Shown piece after piece: positions 23,587 through 32,702 of a stretch of 36,252 nt of DNA. Source of the stretch: CAZFVY01 sp964522665 (GTDB lineage Bacteria > Verrucomicrobiota > Verrucomicrobiia > Limisphaerales > CAZFVY01); contig CAZFVY010000073.1 in NCBI GenBank assembly GCA_964522665.1, positions 1 to 36,252 of the forward strand, written 5' to 3'. The notes under the pieces are model-generated. The model saw nothing but the letters and a program-made list of their open reading frames with translations, did no database searches and was not told the origin of the DNA. Every line of letters begins with the position of its first letter. Position 1 is the stretch's first letter. The position numbers were made by a program, and so were the translations under genes.

Positions 23587-24951
23587 TTAGGTGAGGGAGA
23601 ACCATTCCTTTTGGAAGGTGATCCGCTCCCGTTTCATCACCGCTTCGTTGGCCTTGATCGCCACCACCGTCGCCTCGAATCCGTCCACGGCGCGGGCGTT
23701 AGGCAGGCGGGTGATGCTCGTCAAGTATTCGCGCAAGGCCTTGTCGTCCGAGCCGAAATTCGCCGTGAAATCGTCCACGGCGGCCTTGATGGAGACTACG
23801 TTGCCGAGAAATGATTGCAGGGAGTAGAACAACGGCGTATCCGTGAACGGCGCCTCTTCGACCGGTTTCCGGCCCTGCGCGACGAGTTTGGTGGCATTGG
23901 CGACCAGCGCGATCCCGTTCTCTTTGTAGAACGTGTCCTTGCGGGCATAAACCTCCCACCCGAGCAGCGGCGAATCAACTTCTTTAAACATCCAGGCTTT
24001 GTTGGCTCGGATCATGATCGCGCTGTCGGTGCCGTAATACATTTCGTAATCGGCGTCGAAAGAATTGGTCAGCGCGCAGTCGTACATCAAATTGACGCCG
24101 TCCGGATACTCGAACACCGCTTGGACCGTATCGGCCACGTCGCGGCCGTCGCTCCAGTTCAGAATTGAACCGAAGCCGCTGACCGCGGTCGGGAGGCTGC
24201 GGAGAAACCACGAAGCCATGTCAATTTGGTGAAGTCCGATTTCGCCGAGCAAGCCGGGTGAAGTGGATTTGCTCAGGCGCCAGTTCAAGTCGCGCTCCCG
24301 GTCGGGATTGGGCGAGGTGCGCCGCCAGCTTTCCTTTTTGTGCCACTGAGAGCGCGCGAGCACGTTTTTGCCCATCGCGCCCGCGCGGATGAATTGCAGG
24401 AGAAAGTGCCGTTGCGGGTCCGAGCGCATTTGCAGGCCCGATTGGAAGACCGACTTGGTGGCGGCCTGCGCCGCCTGGGCAATGGCCTTCGCGTCTTCGA
24501 CGGTCGTCGCCAAAGGAGCCTCGCAATAGACATGTTTGCCCGCCTGGAGCGCCGCCAGCACGATTTCTTTATGGAGGTGCGAGGGCGTGGCCACGATGAC
24601 CGCCTGGATCTCTTTGTCGTCCAAAATCTTCCGATAATCCTCGTACGGCGTCGCCTTGGGCGCCGCGGCGCCGGCGCGTTTCAGGAACGCCGGGTAATTA
24701 TCACAAATCGCCACGACGTCCGCTTTTGGCAATTGGGCGAGGGTTCCGAGGATCTCTCTCGCCCATGTGCCCAGGCCGATGACCGCGCACTTTACCTTCG
24801 GTCCCGTGGCCGGATTCTCGGGCGCGGGCGCCGGGGTCTGCGCCGTCAGCTCCACGCCGCCCAGCAAGGCCATGATTGTGGCCATCGAACTGCCGCGGAG
24901 AAAATCGCGGCGGTTAAACTCGTTCTCGAGGTCAGTAGGGACGGTATTCAT
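23587..24951 (-). CDS. Tat-exported Gfo/Idh/MocA-family oxidoreductase-like protein
   Basis: A 454-residue protein. R14-R15 in NRRDFLRGSSMATIMALLGG is a twin-arginine export signal, so it is folded with its cofactor before export. The NAD(P)-binding strand CAVIGLGTWA follows (55-64), with VVAICDNY and VIVATPSHLH. The family's EKP motif, whose lysine is catalytic, reads E144-A145-P146, while the later GLHQIDMASW histidine and aspartate remain. The C-terminal Gfo-type sheet is complete. It follows the ThuA-DUF1080 gene by 20 bases on the same strand, a pairing seen often in sugar-degradation loci of this group. Substrate unknown; loss of the lysine suggests altered chemistry. Confidence 0.87.
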   Translation of the reverse strand: MNTVPTDLENEFNRRDFLRGSSMATIMALLGGVELTAQTPAPAPENPATGPKVKCAVIGLGTWAREILGTLAQLPKADVVAICDNYPAFLKRAGAAAPKATPYEDYRKILDDKEIQAVIVATPSHLHKEIVLAALQAGKHVYCEAPLATTVEDAKAIAQAAQAATKSVFQSGLQMRSDPQRHFLLQFIRAGAMGKNVLARSQWHKKESWRRTSPNPDRERDLNWRLSKSTSPGLLGEIGLHQIDMASWFLRSLPTAVSGFGSILNWSDGRDVADTVQAVFEYPDGVNLMYDCALTNSFDADYEMYYGTDSAIMIRANKAWMFKEVDSPLLGWEVYARKDTFYKENGIALVANATKLVAQGRKPVEEAPFTDTPLFYSLQSFLGNVVSIKAAVDDFTANFGSDDKALREYLTSITRLPNARAVDGFEATVVAIKANEAVMKRERITFQKEWFSLT

Positions 24952-24971
24952 GAAATTGGGCGTGAACCGGA

Positions 24972-26399
24972 TTACAAAGTTTTGACGCGAATATTTCGGA
25001 AAGCGACGGTGCCATGGTCGCCTTGGAGCATGAAGGGGCCGGGGTCGTTGACGTTGGTGTCCAACTCCCCGCCGGTCGCGCGATCCACCAACACGTTATC
25101 ATGGACTTTGACGCCATTGAGGATGACCGAGACGCGATTGCCTTTCATGGTTGCCTCGACGGTTTGCCATTCTCCCGGCTTGCGGGAGACGAATTGGCTG
25201 ACCGCCGCCAACTGATAAATCGCGCCGTTGCCGCCGGGAGTCGGCTGGCCACTGTCCAGGTCGTCAATGATCTGAATCTCATGACGCCCATGCAAATAGA
25301 AGCCGCTGTTGCTGTTTTTGGGGATCATGTACTCGTAACGCACCACGAAATCCTTGAAATTCTCGGCGCTGACTAGGTCGATACCGTGGCCTCCCGGAGG
25401 GATGACGTTCACGAGCATGCCGTTTTGCGCGCTCCAGGTTTGTTTGCCGTCGGCGTCGCGCAATCTCCAGCCCTTTAGATCCTCACCGTCAAAGAGCAGA
25501 CGGAAGCCGGCCTGCGCTTCATCGGCCGGCAATTCGGCGCGAGTTCCTTGCGGCGTGGCGTCACCTTGCGCGAGGCCGAGCGCCCATTTGATGCCGCCCA
25601 GAACGTGATCCTGATAGACAGGCGCAGCCCAAACATCCTCGCGATGGCCGAGGGACGTGTAAAAGACCCGGCCTTCGCCGAATTGCTTGCACCAGGCCAC
25701 CGGGTAATCACCCGGCATTCCCGTGTTCGGGTGTTTATCCATTGTCAAGAGACCGTGGACGCTCTCCCGGTGAAAGTTCAGGAACTGATAAATCTCGTCC
25801 GTCACGATGTAGGATTTGCCGATTTTGCTCGTGGCGGGGTGCTTCGGATCTTGGTTCAGCGCCTCGATCTTCACCTGCGCGCCATGCGTCTTGAACTCGG
25901 CGCCAAGCATCTCGATGTAGGGCGGATAGCCGTGGAACGTGTCCGCCGCGGCGTGGATGCCGATGAACGCCTTGCCCGATTTGACCCAGGCGATAAACGC
26001 GTCGTTGTCCGGCAGGGGAAGATCGCCCGTTGTGCTCGCGAAAATGACGCCGTCATAATTCTTCAACGCTTCCGGACTCATCTTCGCCGCCAAGTCCTTC
26101 TTGACCTGCTCGATCCAGGCGGCTTCCTCGGGCGTGCCCGGCTTCGGACGCGCCCCGCTCCGCACGTAATCCAGCGTGTAGAGCCCGCTCTTCTCGCCCA
26201 ATTCGGCCAGGACCTTGTCGGCCGTCGTCACGGAGCTATGATGAAAGCCCATGGTCACCGTCACCACCAGCAGCCGTTTGGGCTTCGCGCCGGACGCCTG
26301 GGCTAGACTTTGGGCGGGGAAAAGGGCGACCCCGAGCGCGGTCAGCAACGTGAGGGCGGAAGCCGTGAAAACCCGGGCGGCTAAAAAACGTTTTATCAT
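24972..26399 (-). CDS. Secreted ThuA domain + DUF1080 (3-keto-disaccharide hydrolase-like) fusion
   Basis: A 475-residue exported protein. A Sec signal (MIKRFLAARVFTASALTLLTALGVALFPAQSLA) leads to a ThuA, glutamine-amidotransferase-like domain (about 40-265: LLVVTVTMGFHHSS, GVIFASTTGDLPL, AFIGIHAAADTFHG, VFYTSLGH), then a DUF1080 jelly-roll (about 295-475: FRLLFDGEDLKGWR, NSNSGFYLHGRHEIQIIDD, GEWQTVEATMKGNRVSVILNGVKV). Both domains are tied to use of 3-keto-sugars, in which a Gfo/Idh/MocA oxidoreductase makes the keto sugar; the partner gene downstream is such a protein. The ATG 26399 is preferred over 26435 because it opens directly into the signal peptide. Confidence 0.88.
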   Translation of the reverse strand: MIKRFLAARVFTASALTLLTALGVALFPAQSLAQASGAKPKRLLVVTVTMGFHHSSVTTADKVLAELGEKSGLYTLDYVRSGARPKPGTPEEAAWIEQVKKDLAAKMSPEALKNYDGVIFASTTGDLPLPDNDAFIAWVKSGKAFIGIHAAADTFHGYPPYIEMLGAEFKTHGAQVKIEALNQDPKHPATSKIGKSYIVTDEIYQFLNFHRESVHGLLTMDKHPNTGMPGDYPVAWCKQFGEGRVFYTSLGHREDVWAAPVYQDHVLGGIKWALGLAQGDATPQGTRAELPADEAQAGFRLLFDGEDLKGWRLRDADGKQTWSAQNGMLVNVIPPGGHGIDLVSAENFKDFVVRYEYMIPKNSNSGFYLHGRHEIQIIDDLDSGQPTPGGNGAIYQLAAVSQFVSRKPGEWQTVEATMKGNRVSVILNGVKVHDNVLVDRATGGELDTNVNDPGPFMLQGDHGTVAFRNIRVKTL

Positions 26400-26745
26400 A
26401 AGCTCTTCAAGTTGCCGAAAAACATCGCGATCCACTTCTTAAGACTTCCCGAAATGGAATGACATTCATTTAGCGGGAATTGGCCCGGGGTCAAGGTTTC
26501 TTTCTGCGGGAACCGAGCGCCCCGCGGCGAGAGCCAACGAGCGGCTCGAGTCGCGCGGCGTCCGGGCCGACGCTGAATCAATCGGCGGATCGCGCGCCAA
26601 CGTCGGCGTCCGGCAACGAATGTATCGCCATTCGGGCCGCGGCGCCGTAAGCTTTTCCACCTTGGCTCGGCTATGACGACGCTGAAACGAAGATCGGAAC
26701 GCGGGAATGAGGCGGTGGCGCGCGACGCCACGGCGACGTTGCGCC
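26400..26745. other. Divergent intergenic region between ThuA-DUF1080 and histidine kinase genes
   Basis: No gene is supported in these 346 bases. A candidate minus-strand promoter lies at 26467-26494. A 27-codon frame at 26673-26756 overlaps the kinase start but has no support. GCGTCCGG occurs twice (near 26558 and 26606), possibly by chance. No promoter for the kinase was recognised. Confidence 0.4.
26467..26494 (-). promoter_or_regulatory. Candidate promoter of the ThuA-DUF1080/oxidoreductase operon
   Basis: On the minus strand TTGACC (26494-26489) is followed after 16 bases by TAAATG (26472-26467). The -35 box is good, the -10 box is poor. It would give a leader of about 60 bases to the ATG at 26399. 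Confidence 0.33.
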
Positions 26746-27996
26746 ATGGCCGCTAAATCGAGCTTCCTTGACAAAGTACTGGGTCGGATCGGGCGCCTTG
26801 ACACCGAGGGGCTGCAGACGGTGGTGCAGCGCCTGGCGCGCGAACGCCGGTTCCTCGAGACGCTGTTTAACACCATCGAGGATGGCGTGCTCGTGGTGGA
26901 TGACGCCGGTCATATCATTTATTTTAACCAGGCCGTGACTCGCCTGTTGGGGTTGGGCGGCTCGGCGGAGAACCAGCCGATTGCCCGCTATCTGCCCGAG
27001 TTGGACTGGGCCGAGCTGGTGGCGGCCAGCAAGGCGCCCGGTCAACGCGTGCTGCGGCGCGAGTTCAGCGTCGCCTTTCCCCGGCCGCGTTTCCTGCGAC
27101 TCTACGCGGCGCCGCTCGGCGGTGAGTCGAACGCGGGCGCGGGGGTGGCGCTGATTTTGCACGACGCCACCGAGGCCCGCCAGGAGACGTTCAATACGAT
27201 CGAGAGTGAACGCGTGCAGGCGTTGACGTTGCTCGCCGCCAGCGTGGCCCACGAGATCGGCAACCCGATCAACGCGTTGCATATTCATCTGCAATTAGTC
27301 GAGCGCGAGTTGAAAAAGCTTCGCGCGGCGGCGCGCCCGCCGGCCGCTCCGGCCCGGCTCTCCGGCCGCCGGCTGCCGCCCGTGGAGCCTGGCCACGACG
27401 TCGAGCGCATCGGCGCCAAAATGGAGGGCTATCTGGCGGTGGCCAAAGGGGAGATCGCGCGGCTGGATTATATCGTGACGGAGTTTCTTCAGGCCATTCG
27501 GCCCTCGCTCCCGCAACGCAAGCTCGGGGCGTTGAACGACGTCATCCGCGAGACGCTGGCGTTGTTGCAGCCCGAACTGACCAACCGTGGGTTGAGCGTC
27601 AAGGACAAGCTGGCGCGCGGCCTGCCGGAGGCGCTCTTTGATCCAGGCCAGGTCAAACAAGTCCTGGTCAATCTGATCAAAAACGCCATGCAGGCGATGT
27701 CCAAGGGCGGAACGTTGACCTTGGAATCAGGCGCCGGCGCCGGGGGCGTCTGGTTCAGCGTCAGCGACACCGGCGCGGGCGTGCCGCAGGAGCAGCTCAA
27801 TCGCATCTTCGAGCCGTTTTACACGACGAAGGAGAAGGGTACCGGCCTGGGGTTGATGATCGTGCAGAGAATTGTGCGGGATCACGGGGGGCGGATCGAG
27901 TTGGAGAGCCGCGCGGGACAGGGCGCGACTTTCCGCGTCTGGCTGCCGCTGCCGAATCAGCCGCCGCTGCTCCTGGAGGCGCGCTCCCATGAATAA
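26746..27996 (+). CDS. NtrB-type PAS sensor histidine kinase
   Basis: A 416-residue soluble histidine kinase. A PAS domain (about 35-145, LETLFNTIEDGVLVVDDAGHIIYFNQAVTRLLG) is followed by the H-box ASVAHEIGNPINAL with H169, a proline-rich insert between the two dimerisation helices (AARPPAAPARLSGRRLPPVEPG), and a complete ATPase domain (N-box NLIKNAMQAM, G1 DTGAGVP, F-box FEPFYTTKEKGTGLGL, G2 GQGATFRVWLP). No membrane segment is seen, so it senses a cytoplasmic signal. It overlaps the response regulator gene by eight bases and should phosphorylate it. ATG 26746 was chosen because MAAKSSFLDKVLGRI is the natural N-terminus; the upstream extension is Arg-rich and unlike protein. Confidence 0.9.
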   Translation: MAAKSSFLDKVLGRIGRLDTEGLQTVVQRLARERRFLETLFNTIEDGVLVVDDAGHIIYFNQAVTRLLGLGGSAENQPIARYLPELDWAELVAASKAPGQRVLRREFSVAFPRPRFLRLYAAPLGGESNAGAGVALILHDATEARQETFNTIESERVQALTLLAASVAHEIGNPINALHIHLQLVERELKKLRAAARPPAAPARLSGRRLPPVEPGHDVERIGAKMEGYLAVAKGEIARLDYIVTEFLQAIRPSLPQRKLGALNDVIRETLALLQPELTNRGLSVKDKLARGLPEALFDPGQVKQVLVNLIKNAMQAMSKGGTLTLESGAGAGGVWFSVSDTGAGVPQEQLNRIFEPFYTTKEKGTGLGLMIVQRIVRDHGGRIELESRAGQGATFRVWLPLPNQPPLLLEARSHE

Positions 27997-29359
27997 GCCG
28001 ATGCTGCTGATCGTGGATGACGAGCGGCCCACGCGCGAAGGCCTGCGCGCGGCGTTGGAGGATCGCTATGACGTGTACGTCGCGGAGGACGCGGCCAGCG
28101 CGATCGATTTGTTGGAGCGGGAGCGTTTCGCGGTCTTGTTGACCGATTTTCGTTTGTCCAAGAATGAGGACGGGATGAAGCTCATCGCGCGGGCCAAATC
28201 GCTGCCCCATCCGCCGGTCTGCATTCTGATGACCGCCTACGGCTCGGAAGAGGTGGCGGTCGAAGCGATGAAGCGGGGCGCGGATGATTACATCGCCAAA
28301 GGGCGCCTCCAAATCGACGAGTTGGAACTGCGCATCGCGCGGGTTTTGAAACAGCAGTCGCTGGAACAGGAGAACGAATCGCTGCGGCAACAGATCGATC
28401 ACAAATTTCGGCTGGAGAACATCGTTAGCCAGTCGCCCGCGATGCAGGAGGTGCTGGAAATCGTCAAACAGGTGGCGCCCGCGCCCTCGAGCGTTTTGAT
28501 TCAGGGGGAGAGCGGCACCGGGAAGGAACTGATCGCCAAGGCGATCCACCAACTCAGTCCGCGCGCGCGGCAGGCGCTGGTCACGGTCCACTGCTCGGCC
28601 CTGTCACCGACGCTGCTGGAGAGCGAGCTTTTCGGTCACGAAAAGGGCGCGTTTACGGGCGCTCACGAACGGCGGATTGGCCGCTTCGAACTGGCGCAGG
28701 GCGGCACCCTGTTTCTTGATGAAATCGGTGAAATCGATCCCACGGTTCAAGTTAAATTATTGCGCTTTCTCGGGGAACGAACGTTCGAGCGTGTCGGGTC
28801 CAACAAGACCATCACCGCGGACGTCCGGCTGTTGGCGGCCACGAACAAGGATTTGGGTGAATTGGTCAAAGCGGGGACGTTCCGCGAGGATCTGTACTAC
28901 CGCGTCCGGGTCTTCGAGTTGCGGTTGCCGCCGCTGCGCGACCGAGTCGGCGATATCCCGCTGCTGGCCCAACACTTTCTGCGCGAGTTCGCGCATGAGA
29001 ATCACAAACCGGTGAACGAATTCTCCCCGGAGGCGCTCGAAGCGCTGGTCCACTGCCGTTGGCCCGGGAATGTCCGCGAGTTGCGCGCCGCCATTGAGCA
29101 TGCCGTGGTCTTGTGCCGCGGCGACCGGATTGCGTTGCGGGATCTCCCGGCCAACGCGCGCGGCATACTGGCGGTGGAACCGCCGACTCCAACCCTGCCG
29201 GGTTCGGAAACGGTGACGGTGTCAGAAGCCGAGAAACAATTAATCATTCGCGCCCTGAAAGGGACGAATGGGAATCGGACCGAGTCGGCCAAGCTCCTGG
29301 GCATCAGCCGGCGCACGCTCCACCGAAAGTTGCGGACGTATCATTTGGAAGGATTTTGA
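27989..29359 (+). CDS. NtrC-type sigma-54-dependent response regulator
   Basis: A 456-residue regulator. Receiver domain (1-125) with acidic pair D10-D11 and phospho-acceptor D53 (LLTDFRL). The AAA+ domain has Walker A GESGTGKE, the sigma-54 contact loop GAFTGA and the DEIGE Walker B. A Fis-type helix-turn-helix closes the protein (GNRTESAKLLGISRRTLHRKLRTY). It activates sigma-54 promoters after phosphorylation, presumably by the kinase whose gene overlaps it. A GGAGG ten bases ahead of ATG 27989 fixes the start. It lies directly before the exopolysaccharide genes, three bases from the next ORF, as PrsK/PrsR-type regulators do in other EPS loci; control of that locus is inference. No sigma-54 promoter was recognised nearby. 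Confidence 0.92.
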   Translation: MNKPMLLIVDDERPTREGLRAALEDRYDVYVAEDAASAIDLLERERFAVLLTDFRLSKNEDGMKLIARAKSLPHPPVCILMTAYGSEEVAVEAMKRGADDYIAKGRLQIDELELRIARVLKQQSLEQENESLRQQIDHKFRLENIVSQSPAMQEVLEIVKQVAPAPSSVLIQGESGTGKELIAKAIHQLSPRARQALVTVHCSALSPTLLESELFGHEKGAFTGAHERRIGRFELAQGGTLFLDEIGEIDPTVQVKLLRFLGERTFERVGSNKTITADVRLLAATNKDLGELVKAGTFREDLYYRVRVFELRLPPLRDRVGDIPLLAQHFLREFAHENHKPVNEFSPEALEALVHCRWPGNVRELRAAIEHAVVLCRGDRIALRDLPANARGILAVEPPTPTLPGSETVTVSEAEKQLIIRALKGTNGNRTESAKLLGISRRTLHRKLRTYHLEGF

Positions 29360-29362
29360 ACT

Positions 29363-31189
29363 ATGATGGGAATACAAGAGTGGATTCATAAATTTGAAGA
29401 AGGGGACGGCTCGCGTTATATCCGGCTCGGGGCGGTCGCGCTCTTGCTGGTGGCGCTGGCGGCGGCGTTCGACATGCGGCAATACAGGGGCTTCGCGAAT
29501 CAGGAGGCGATGGACGCGGCGCAACTGGGGCGTAATATCGCGGAGGGCAAAGGTTACACCACCCAGTTCGTCCGCCCGCTTAGCCTGCACTTGGTGCAGA
29601 CCCACAACGCCGATCATGACATGCGAATCATGGCACACCCGGACTTGGCCAACCCGCCCGTTTATCCCCTGATTCTGGCGGGTCTCATGCGGATCATGCC
29701 GTTTCATTATGACCTCAAGCCCAAGGCCCAATTCCTGGTCTATCAGCCGGAATCGCTGATCGCGGGATTGAATCAGGCTCTTTTCCTAGGCGTGGTGGTT
29801 TTGGCCTTCTTGCTCGCCCGCCGATTGTTCGATCACTCCGTGGCCTGGCTGTCCGCCGCGGTCCTCGTTGGAACCGACATCTTCTGGCGTTTCAGCGTCT
29901 CCGGTCTGCCGACCATCCTCTTGATGCTCATCCTGCTTGGGGTGATTTGGTGCCTCGTTCGGCTGGAACAGGAAGCCTACCCGCAGCCCCCCGAGCCCGA
30001 CACGCCGTTGGGTGCGGAAACCCCGGTGGCGCCGCTCCCCGCCCCGGAGCCCAGCAAAAGCCCGATTTGGTTCATTGCGGTGGCGGCTCTGGCGGGACTC
30101 CTGGTCGGCGTCGGGGCGTTGACGCGCTATTCCTTCGGCTGGCTGATCGTTCCCACGCTCGGCTATTTGGCGCTTTTTTTTGGTCCACGGCGGATCGTTT
30201 TGTGCGTCGCGGCGGCGCTGGCTTTCGCCATGGTGCTGACTCCCTGGTTGGCAAGAAATTATGCCTGGAGCGGACACTTGTTCGGAACGGCTGGCTATGC
30301 GGCGCTCCAGGAGACGTCCCATTTCACCGGAAATCGACTGGAACGCTCCCTCTCGCCGGAGTTCGGCCAGGTCGAATTTGACGACTACTTGCGAAAGTTC
30401 ACCGTCAACCTCAATGATTTGGTGCAAAACGAGTTACCGCGGTTCTCTGGCAGCCTCTTGGCGGTACTTTTTTGGGCCGGGTTATTAATTCCGTTCCGCA
30501 GTAGCACGCTCTCGCGGCTCCGAGTCTTCCTGCTCTTGGCGGTGGGTGTGCTGGTGGTGGTCCAGGCGGAAGGCAGGACCCACTTAAGCATTGAATCGCC
30601 GGTGATCAATTCGGAAAACTTGCTCGTCTGGCTGGCACCGCCGGTCATCGTATTTGGCGTCGCGATGTTTTATATCCTGCTCGAACAGATAGATTTACAG
30701 GAGATCTTACGAACTTGGGTCATCCGTCTGTTCTGGGTCGTGGTCTCGATCCCGCTCCTCGTGAGTCTCTTGCCGCCCCGGGCCTTTCCGGTCCCGTATC
30801 CCCCGTATTTCCCTCCGATCATCCAGCAATGTGCCCGCTGGATGAAACCTAACGAATTGATGATGAGTGACATGCCGTGGGCCGTGGCTTGGTACGGCGC
30901 CCGTAATTGCGTCTGGTTGACGTTGAATGTGAAGGACGACTTCTACGCGCTGAACGATTATGGCCCGAAGCCGATCAAAGGGCTTTACTTGACTCCATTG
31001 ACGACCGATGGGCGCTTGGCCTCCCAAGTCTGGAGCGGCCCGGATTGGGCGTGGGGCCGCTTTGTCCTGGACTGCCTGGTTCGGACAAATCTTCCGCCCG
31101 GCTTTCCGCTCCAGAGCGGCCCACCGGGATTGCTGCCCGATCAATTGTTCCTTTCGGACCGTCTTCGGTGGCCTTCCAATCGTGAGTGA
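29363..31189 (+). CDS. Polytopic membrane protein of glycosyltransferase 39/ArnT-like (GT-C) type
   Basis: A 608-residue membrane protein with about ten hydrophobic segments and a long first periplasmic loop (about 45-135) after TM1, as in lipid-linked sugar transferases of the GT-C class. The loop holds the acidic stretch NADHDMR and the YTTQFVRPLS segment, and a Pro-rich spacer occurs near 205-235 (PQPPEPDTPLG). The C-terminal 110 residues look soluble and periplasmic. Such enzymes take a sugar from a polyprenyl carrier; acceptor and sugar are unknown. It begins three bases after the response regulator stop with GGAAGG about ten bases before the ATG, so it belongs to that transcript. The family call is from layout and context, less certain than neighbours. 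Confidence 0.65.
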   Translation: MMGIQEWIHKFEEGDGSRYIRLGAVALLLVALAAAFDMRQYRGFANQEAMDAAQLGRNIAEGKGYTTQFVRPLSLHLVQTHNADHDMRIMAHPDLANPPVYPLILAGLMRIMPFHYDLKPKAQFLVYQPESLIAGLNQALFLGVVVLAFLLARRLFDHSVAWLSAAVLVGTDIFWRFSVSGLPTILLMLILLGVIWCLVRLEQEAYPQPPEPDTPLGAETPVAPLPAPEPSKSPIWFIAVAALAGLLVGVGALTRYSFGWLIVPTLGYLALFFGPRRIVLCVAAALAFAMVLTPWLARNYAWSGHLFGTAGYAALQETSHFTGNRLERSLSPEFGQVEFDDYLRKFTVNLNDLVQNELPRFSGSLLAVLFWAGLLIPFRSSTLSRLRVFLLLAVGVLVVVQAEGRTHLSIESPVINSENLLVWLAPPVIVFGVAMFYILLEQIDLQEILRTWVIRLFWVVVSIPLLVSLLPPRAFPVPYPPYFPPIIQQCARWMKPNELMMSDMPWAVAWYGARNCVWLTLNVKDDFYALNDYGPKPIKGLYLTPLTTDGRLASQVWSGPDWAWGRFVLDCLVRTNLPPGFPLQSGPPGLLPDQLFLSDRLRWPSNRE

Positions 31190-31225
31190 CAACGCGGTGA
31201 CAAAACATTTTACCAACATTTCTGT

Positions 31226-31254
31226 TTGACAATCGGCCACTTTGGCCGTAGAAA
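31226..31254 (+). promoter_or_regulatory. Strong sigma-70-like promoter with a dyad in the spacer
   Basis: TTGACA (31226-31231), a 17-base spacer and TAGAAA (31249-31254). The spacer contains a perfect dyad CGGCCA-CTT-TGGCCG (31234-31248) in the space a regulator could occupy. It precedes the barrel gene by about 60 bases. Confidence 0.6.
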
Positions 31255-31316
31255 AACCTGACTTTCGTAAACACAAGCTGTCGTTGGCGAACGTTTTGGA
31301 ATCGAAAATCTAAGCT

Positions 31317-32639
31317 ATGAATAAAATTATTACGTCTGCGGGTCTTGTTGTACTTGGAACCGCCAGTTTGCAGGCCGCTTACGCGCCCGAGCTCTCCGAA
31401 TCTGACGCCTCCAAGCCTTGGAGCGTAGCGGCCACCCTCCGTGGATTCTACGACGACAACTACACGACCCGTCCGAAGTTGGTTGATGACGGGACTGGGC
31501 ACGCGATTCAAGGCGCTCGGAGCAGCTTCGGTTTTGATCTGAGCCCCTCGGCCAACCTGAAGATCGCGCATGACCAGACCTATATCGGGCTGAGCTACAT
31601 TTACGATATGCGCTATTATGATGATCGTCGCAACAACAGCGCCGACCAGAGCCATCAAGTCGATTTTACTTTGAACCACTCGTTCACGGAGCGGTACAAA
31701 TTGGACTTGGGTGACTCGTTTGTCATCGCGCAGGAACCGCAGGTGCTCGACCCCGATTTGGTTACTCTGCCATTGCGCGCCGACGGTAATAACCTGCGCA
31801 ACACCGCGCACGGTTCGTTCACGGCCCAAATGACCGAGGAGCTCTCGTTGGTTCTCGGTTATTCGAATACCATTTACGATTACGAAATGACCGGCCCGAG
31901 CAGCTACTCGGCGCTGTTGGACCGCATGGAGCACTTGGGCTCCCTTAACCTCCGCTGGCAGGCGCTGCCAAGCACCGTGGCGGTTCTGGGTTACGAATAC
32001 GGCGTCGTTGACCACACGAGCAAAGATAGTTTGGGCCCGGTATTGTTCGTCAACAGCCCGGCGGACCCGTTCTACGTCAACCCGAACATCCGTGACGAGC
32101 GCTCCCACTACGCGTTTGTCGGCGTTGATCAATTCTTCAACCCGCAATTGAGCGCTTCGATCCGAGTCGGCGCCCAGTTCACGGATTACAACAATTTGCA
32201 CGTCGGCAGCACCGACACCATCAGCCCCTACGTGGATGCGAGTCTGACGTGGAACTTCGCCGAAGGCAGCGCCTTTCAAGTCGGCGTTCGCAATCAGCGC
32301 AGCGCAACCGACGTGGTCGGCACCGACGCGGCGTCGCCCGTGCTGGATGCGGAAACCACCGGCGTCTATGGATCGATCTCCCATCACATTCTTCCGATGT
32401 TGGTCGGCAGCCTCGTTGGCCAGTTTCAACATTCCGACTTCCGGGGTGGCTCCGCCAACGGGCAAGCGGAAGATTTTTACACCTTGGGGGTGAACTTCAA
32501 TTACCAGTTCAACCAGTATTTTTCCGGTGACTTGGGATACAATTATGACAAATTGGAGTCGGACGTCGGCGCGGGGACGCTCTTCGCCCGCAGCTACGAC
32601 CGGAATCGTGTCTATTTGGGCATCCGCGCCAATTACTAA
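31317..32639 (+). CDS. Outer-membrane beta-barrel protein of the exopolysaccharide locus
   Basis: A 440-residue exported protein with a short signal peptide (MNKIITSAGLVVLGTASLQA) and then repeated amphipathic strands with aromatic ends (FDLSPSANLKIAHDQTYIGLSYIYDMRYYD, SLNLRWQALPSTVAVLGYEYG, ISPYVDASLTWNFAEGS, YTLGVNFNYQFNQYFSGDLGYNYD). It ends in an aromatic residue (RVYLGIRANY), as outer-membrane proteins do. The layout fits the beta-barrel porin 2 type often found in exopolysaccharide clusters next to Wza/Wzc proteins, where it may help polymer pass the outer membrane. It has its own promoter upstream and a terminator downstream. No ribosome site is visible. Confidence 0.82.
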   Translation: MNKIITSAGLVVLGTASLQAAYAPELSESDASKPWSVAATLRGFYDDNYTTRPKLVDDGTGHAIQGARSSFGFDLSPSANLKIAHDQTYIGLSYIYDMRYYDDRRNNSADQSHQVDFTLNHSFTERYKLDLGDSFVIAQEPQVLDPDLVTLPLRADGNNLRNTAHGSFTAQMTEELSLVLGYSNTIYDYEMTGPSSYSALLDRMEHLGSLNLRWQALPSTVAVLGYEYGVVDHTSKDSLGPVLFVNSPADPFYVNPNIRDERSHYAFVGVDQFFNPQLSASIRVGAQFTDYNNLHVGSTDTISPYVDASLTWNFAEGSAFQVGVRNQRSATDVVGTDAASPVLDAETTGVYGSISHHILPMLVGSLVGQFQHSDFRGGSANGQAEDFYTLGVNFNYQFNQYFSGDLGYNYDKLESDVGAGTLFARSYDRNRVYLGIRANY

Positions 32640-32661
32640 AAGTTAAGTTTGAACGTTCGCG

Positions 32662-32697
32662 GGAGGCTGGAATCTAATGTCTGGCCTCCTTTTTTTT
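32662..32697 (+). terminator. Intrinsic terminator between barrel gene and tyrosine kinase gene
   Basis: GGAGGC (32662-32667) pairs with GCCTCC (32684-32689), extended inward by four pairs including two G-U, with an eight-base loop; a run of eight T follows (32690-32697). It ends five bases before the next start codon. Confidence 0.85.
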
Positions 32698-32702
32698 GAC
32701 TC

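Noticed and set aside
26673..26756. 27-codon frame overlapping the histidine kinase start
   Set aside because: Too short and unlike any known leader; overlap may be chance.
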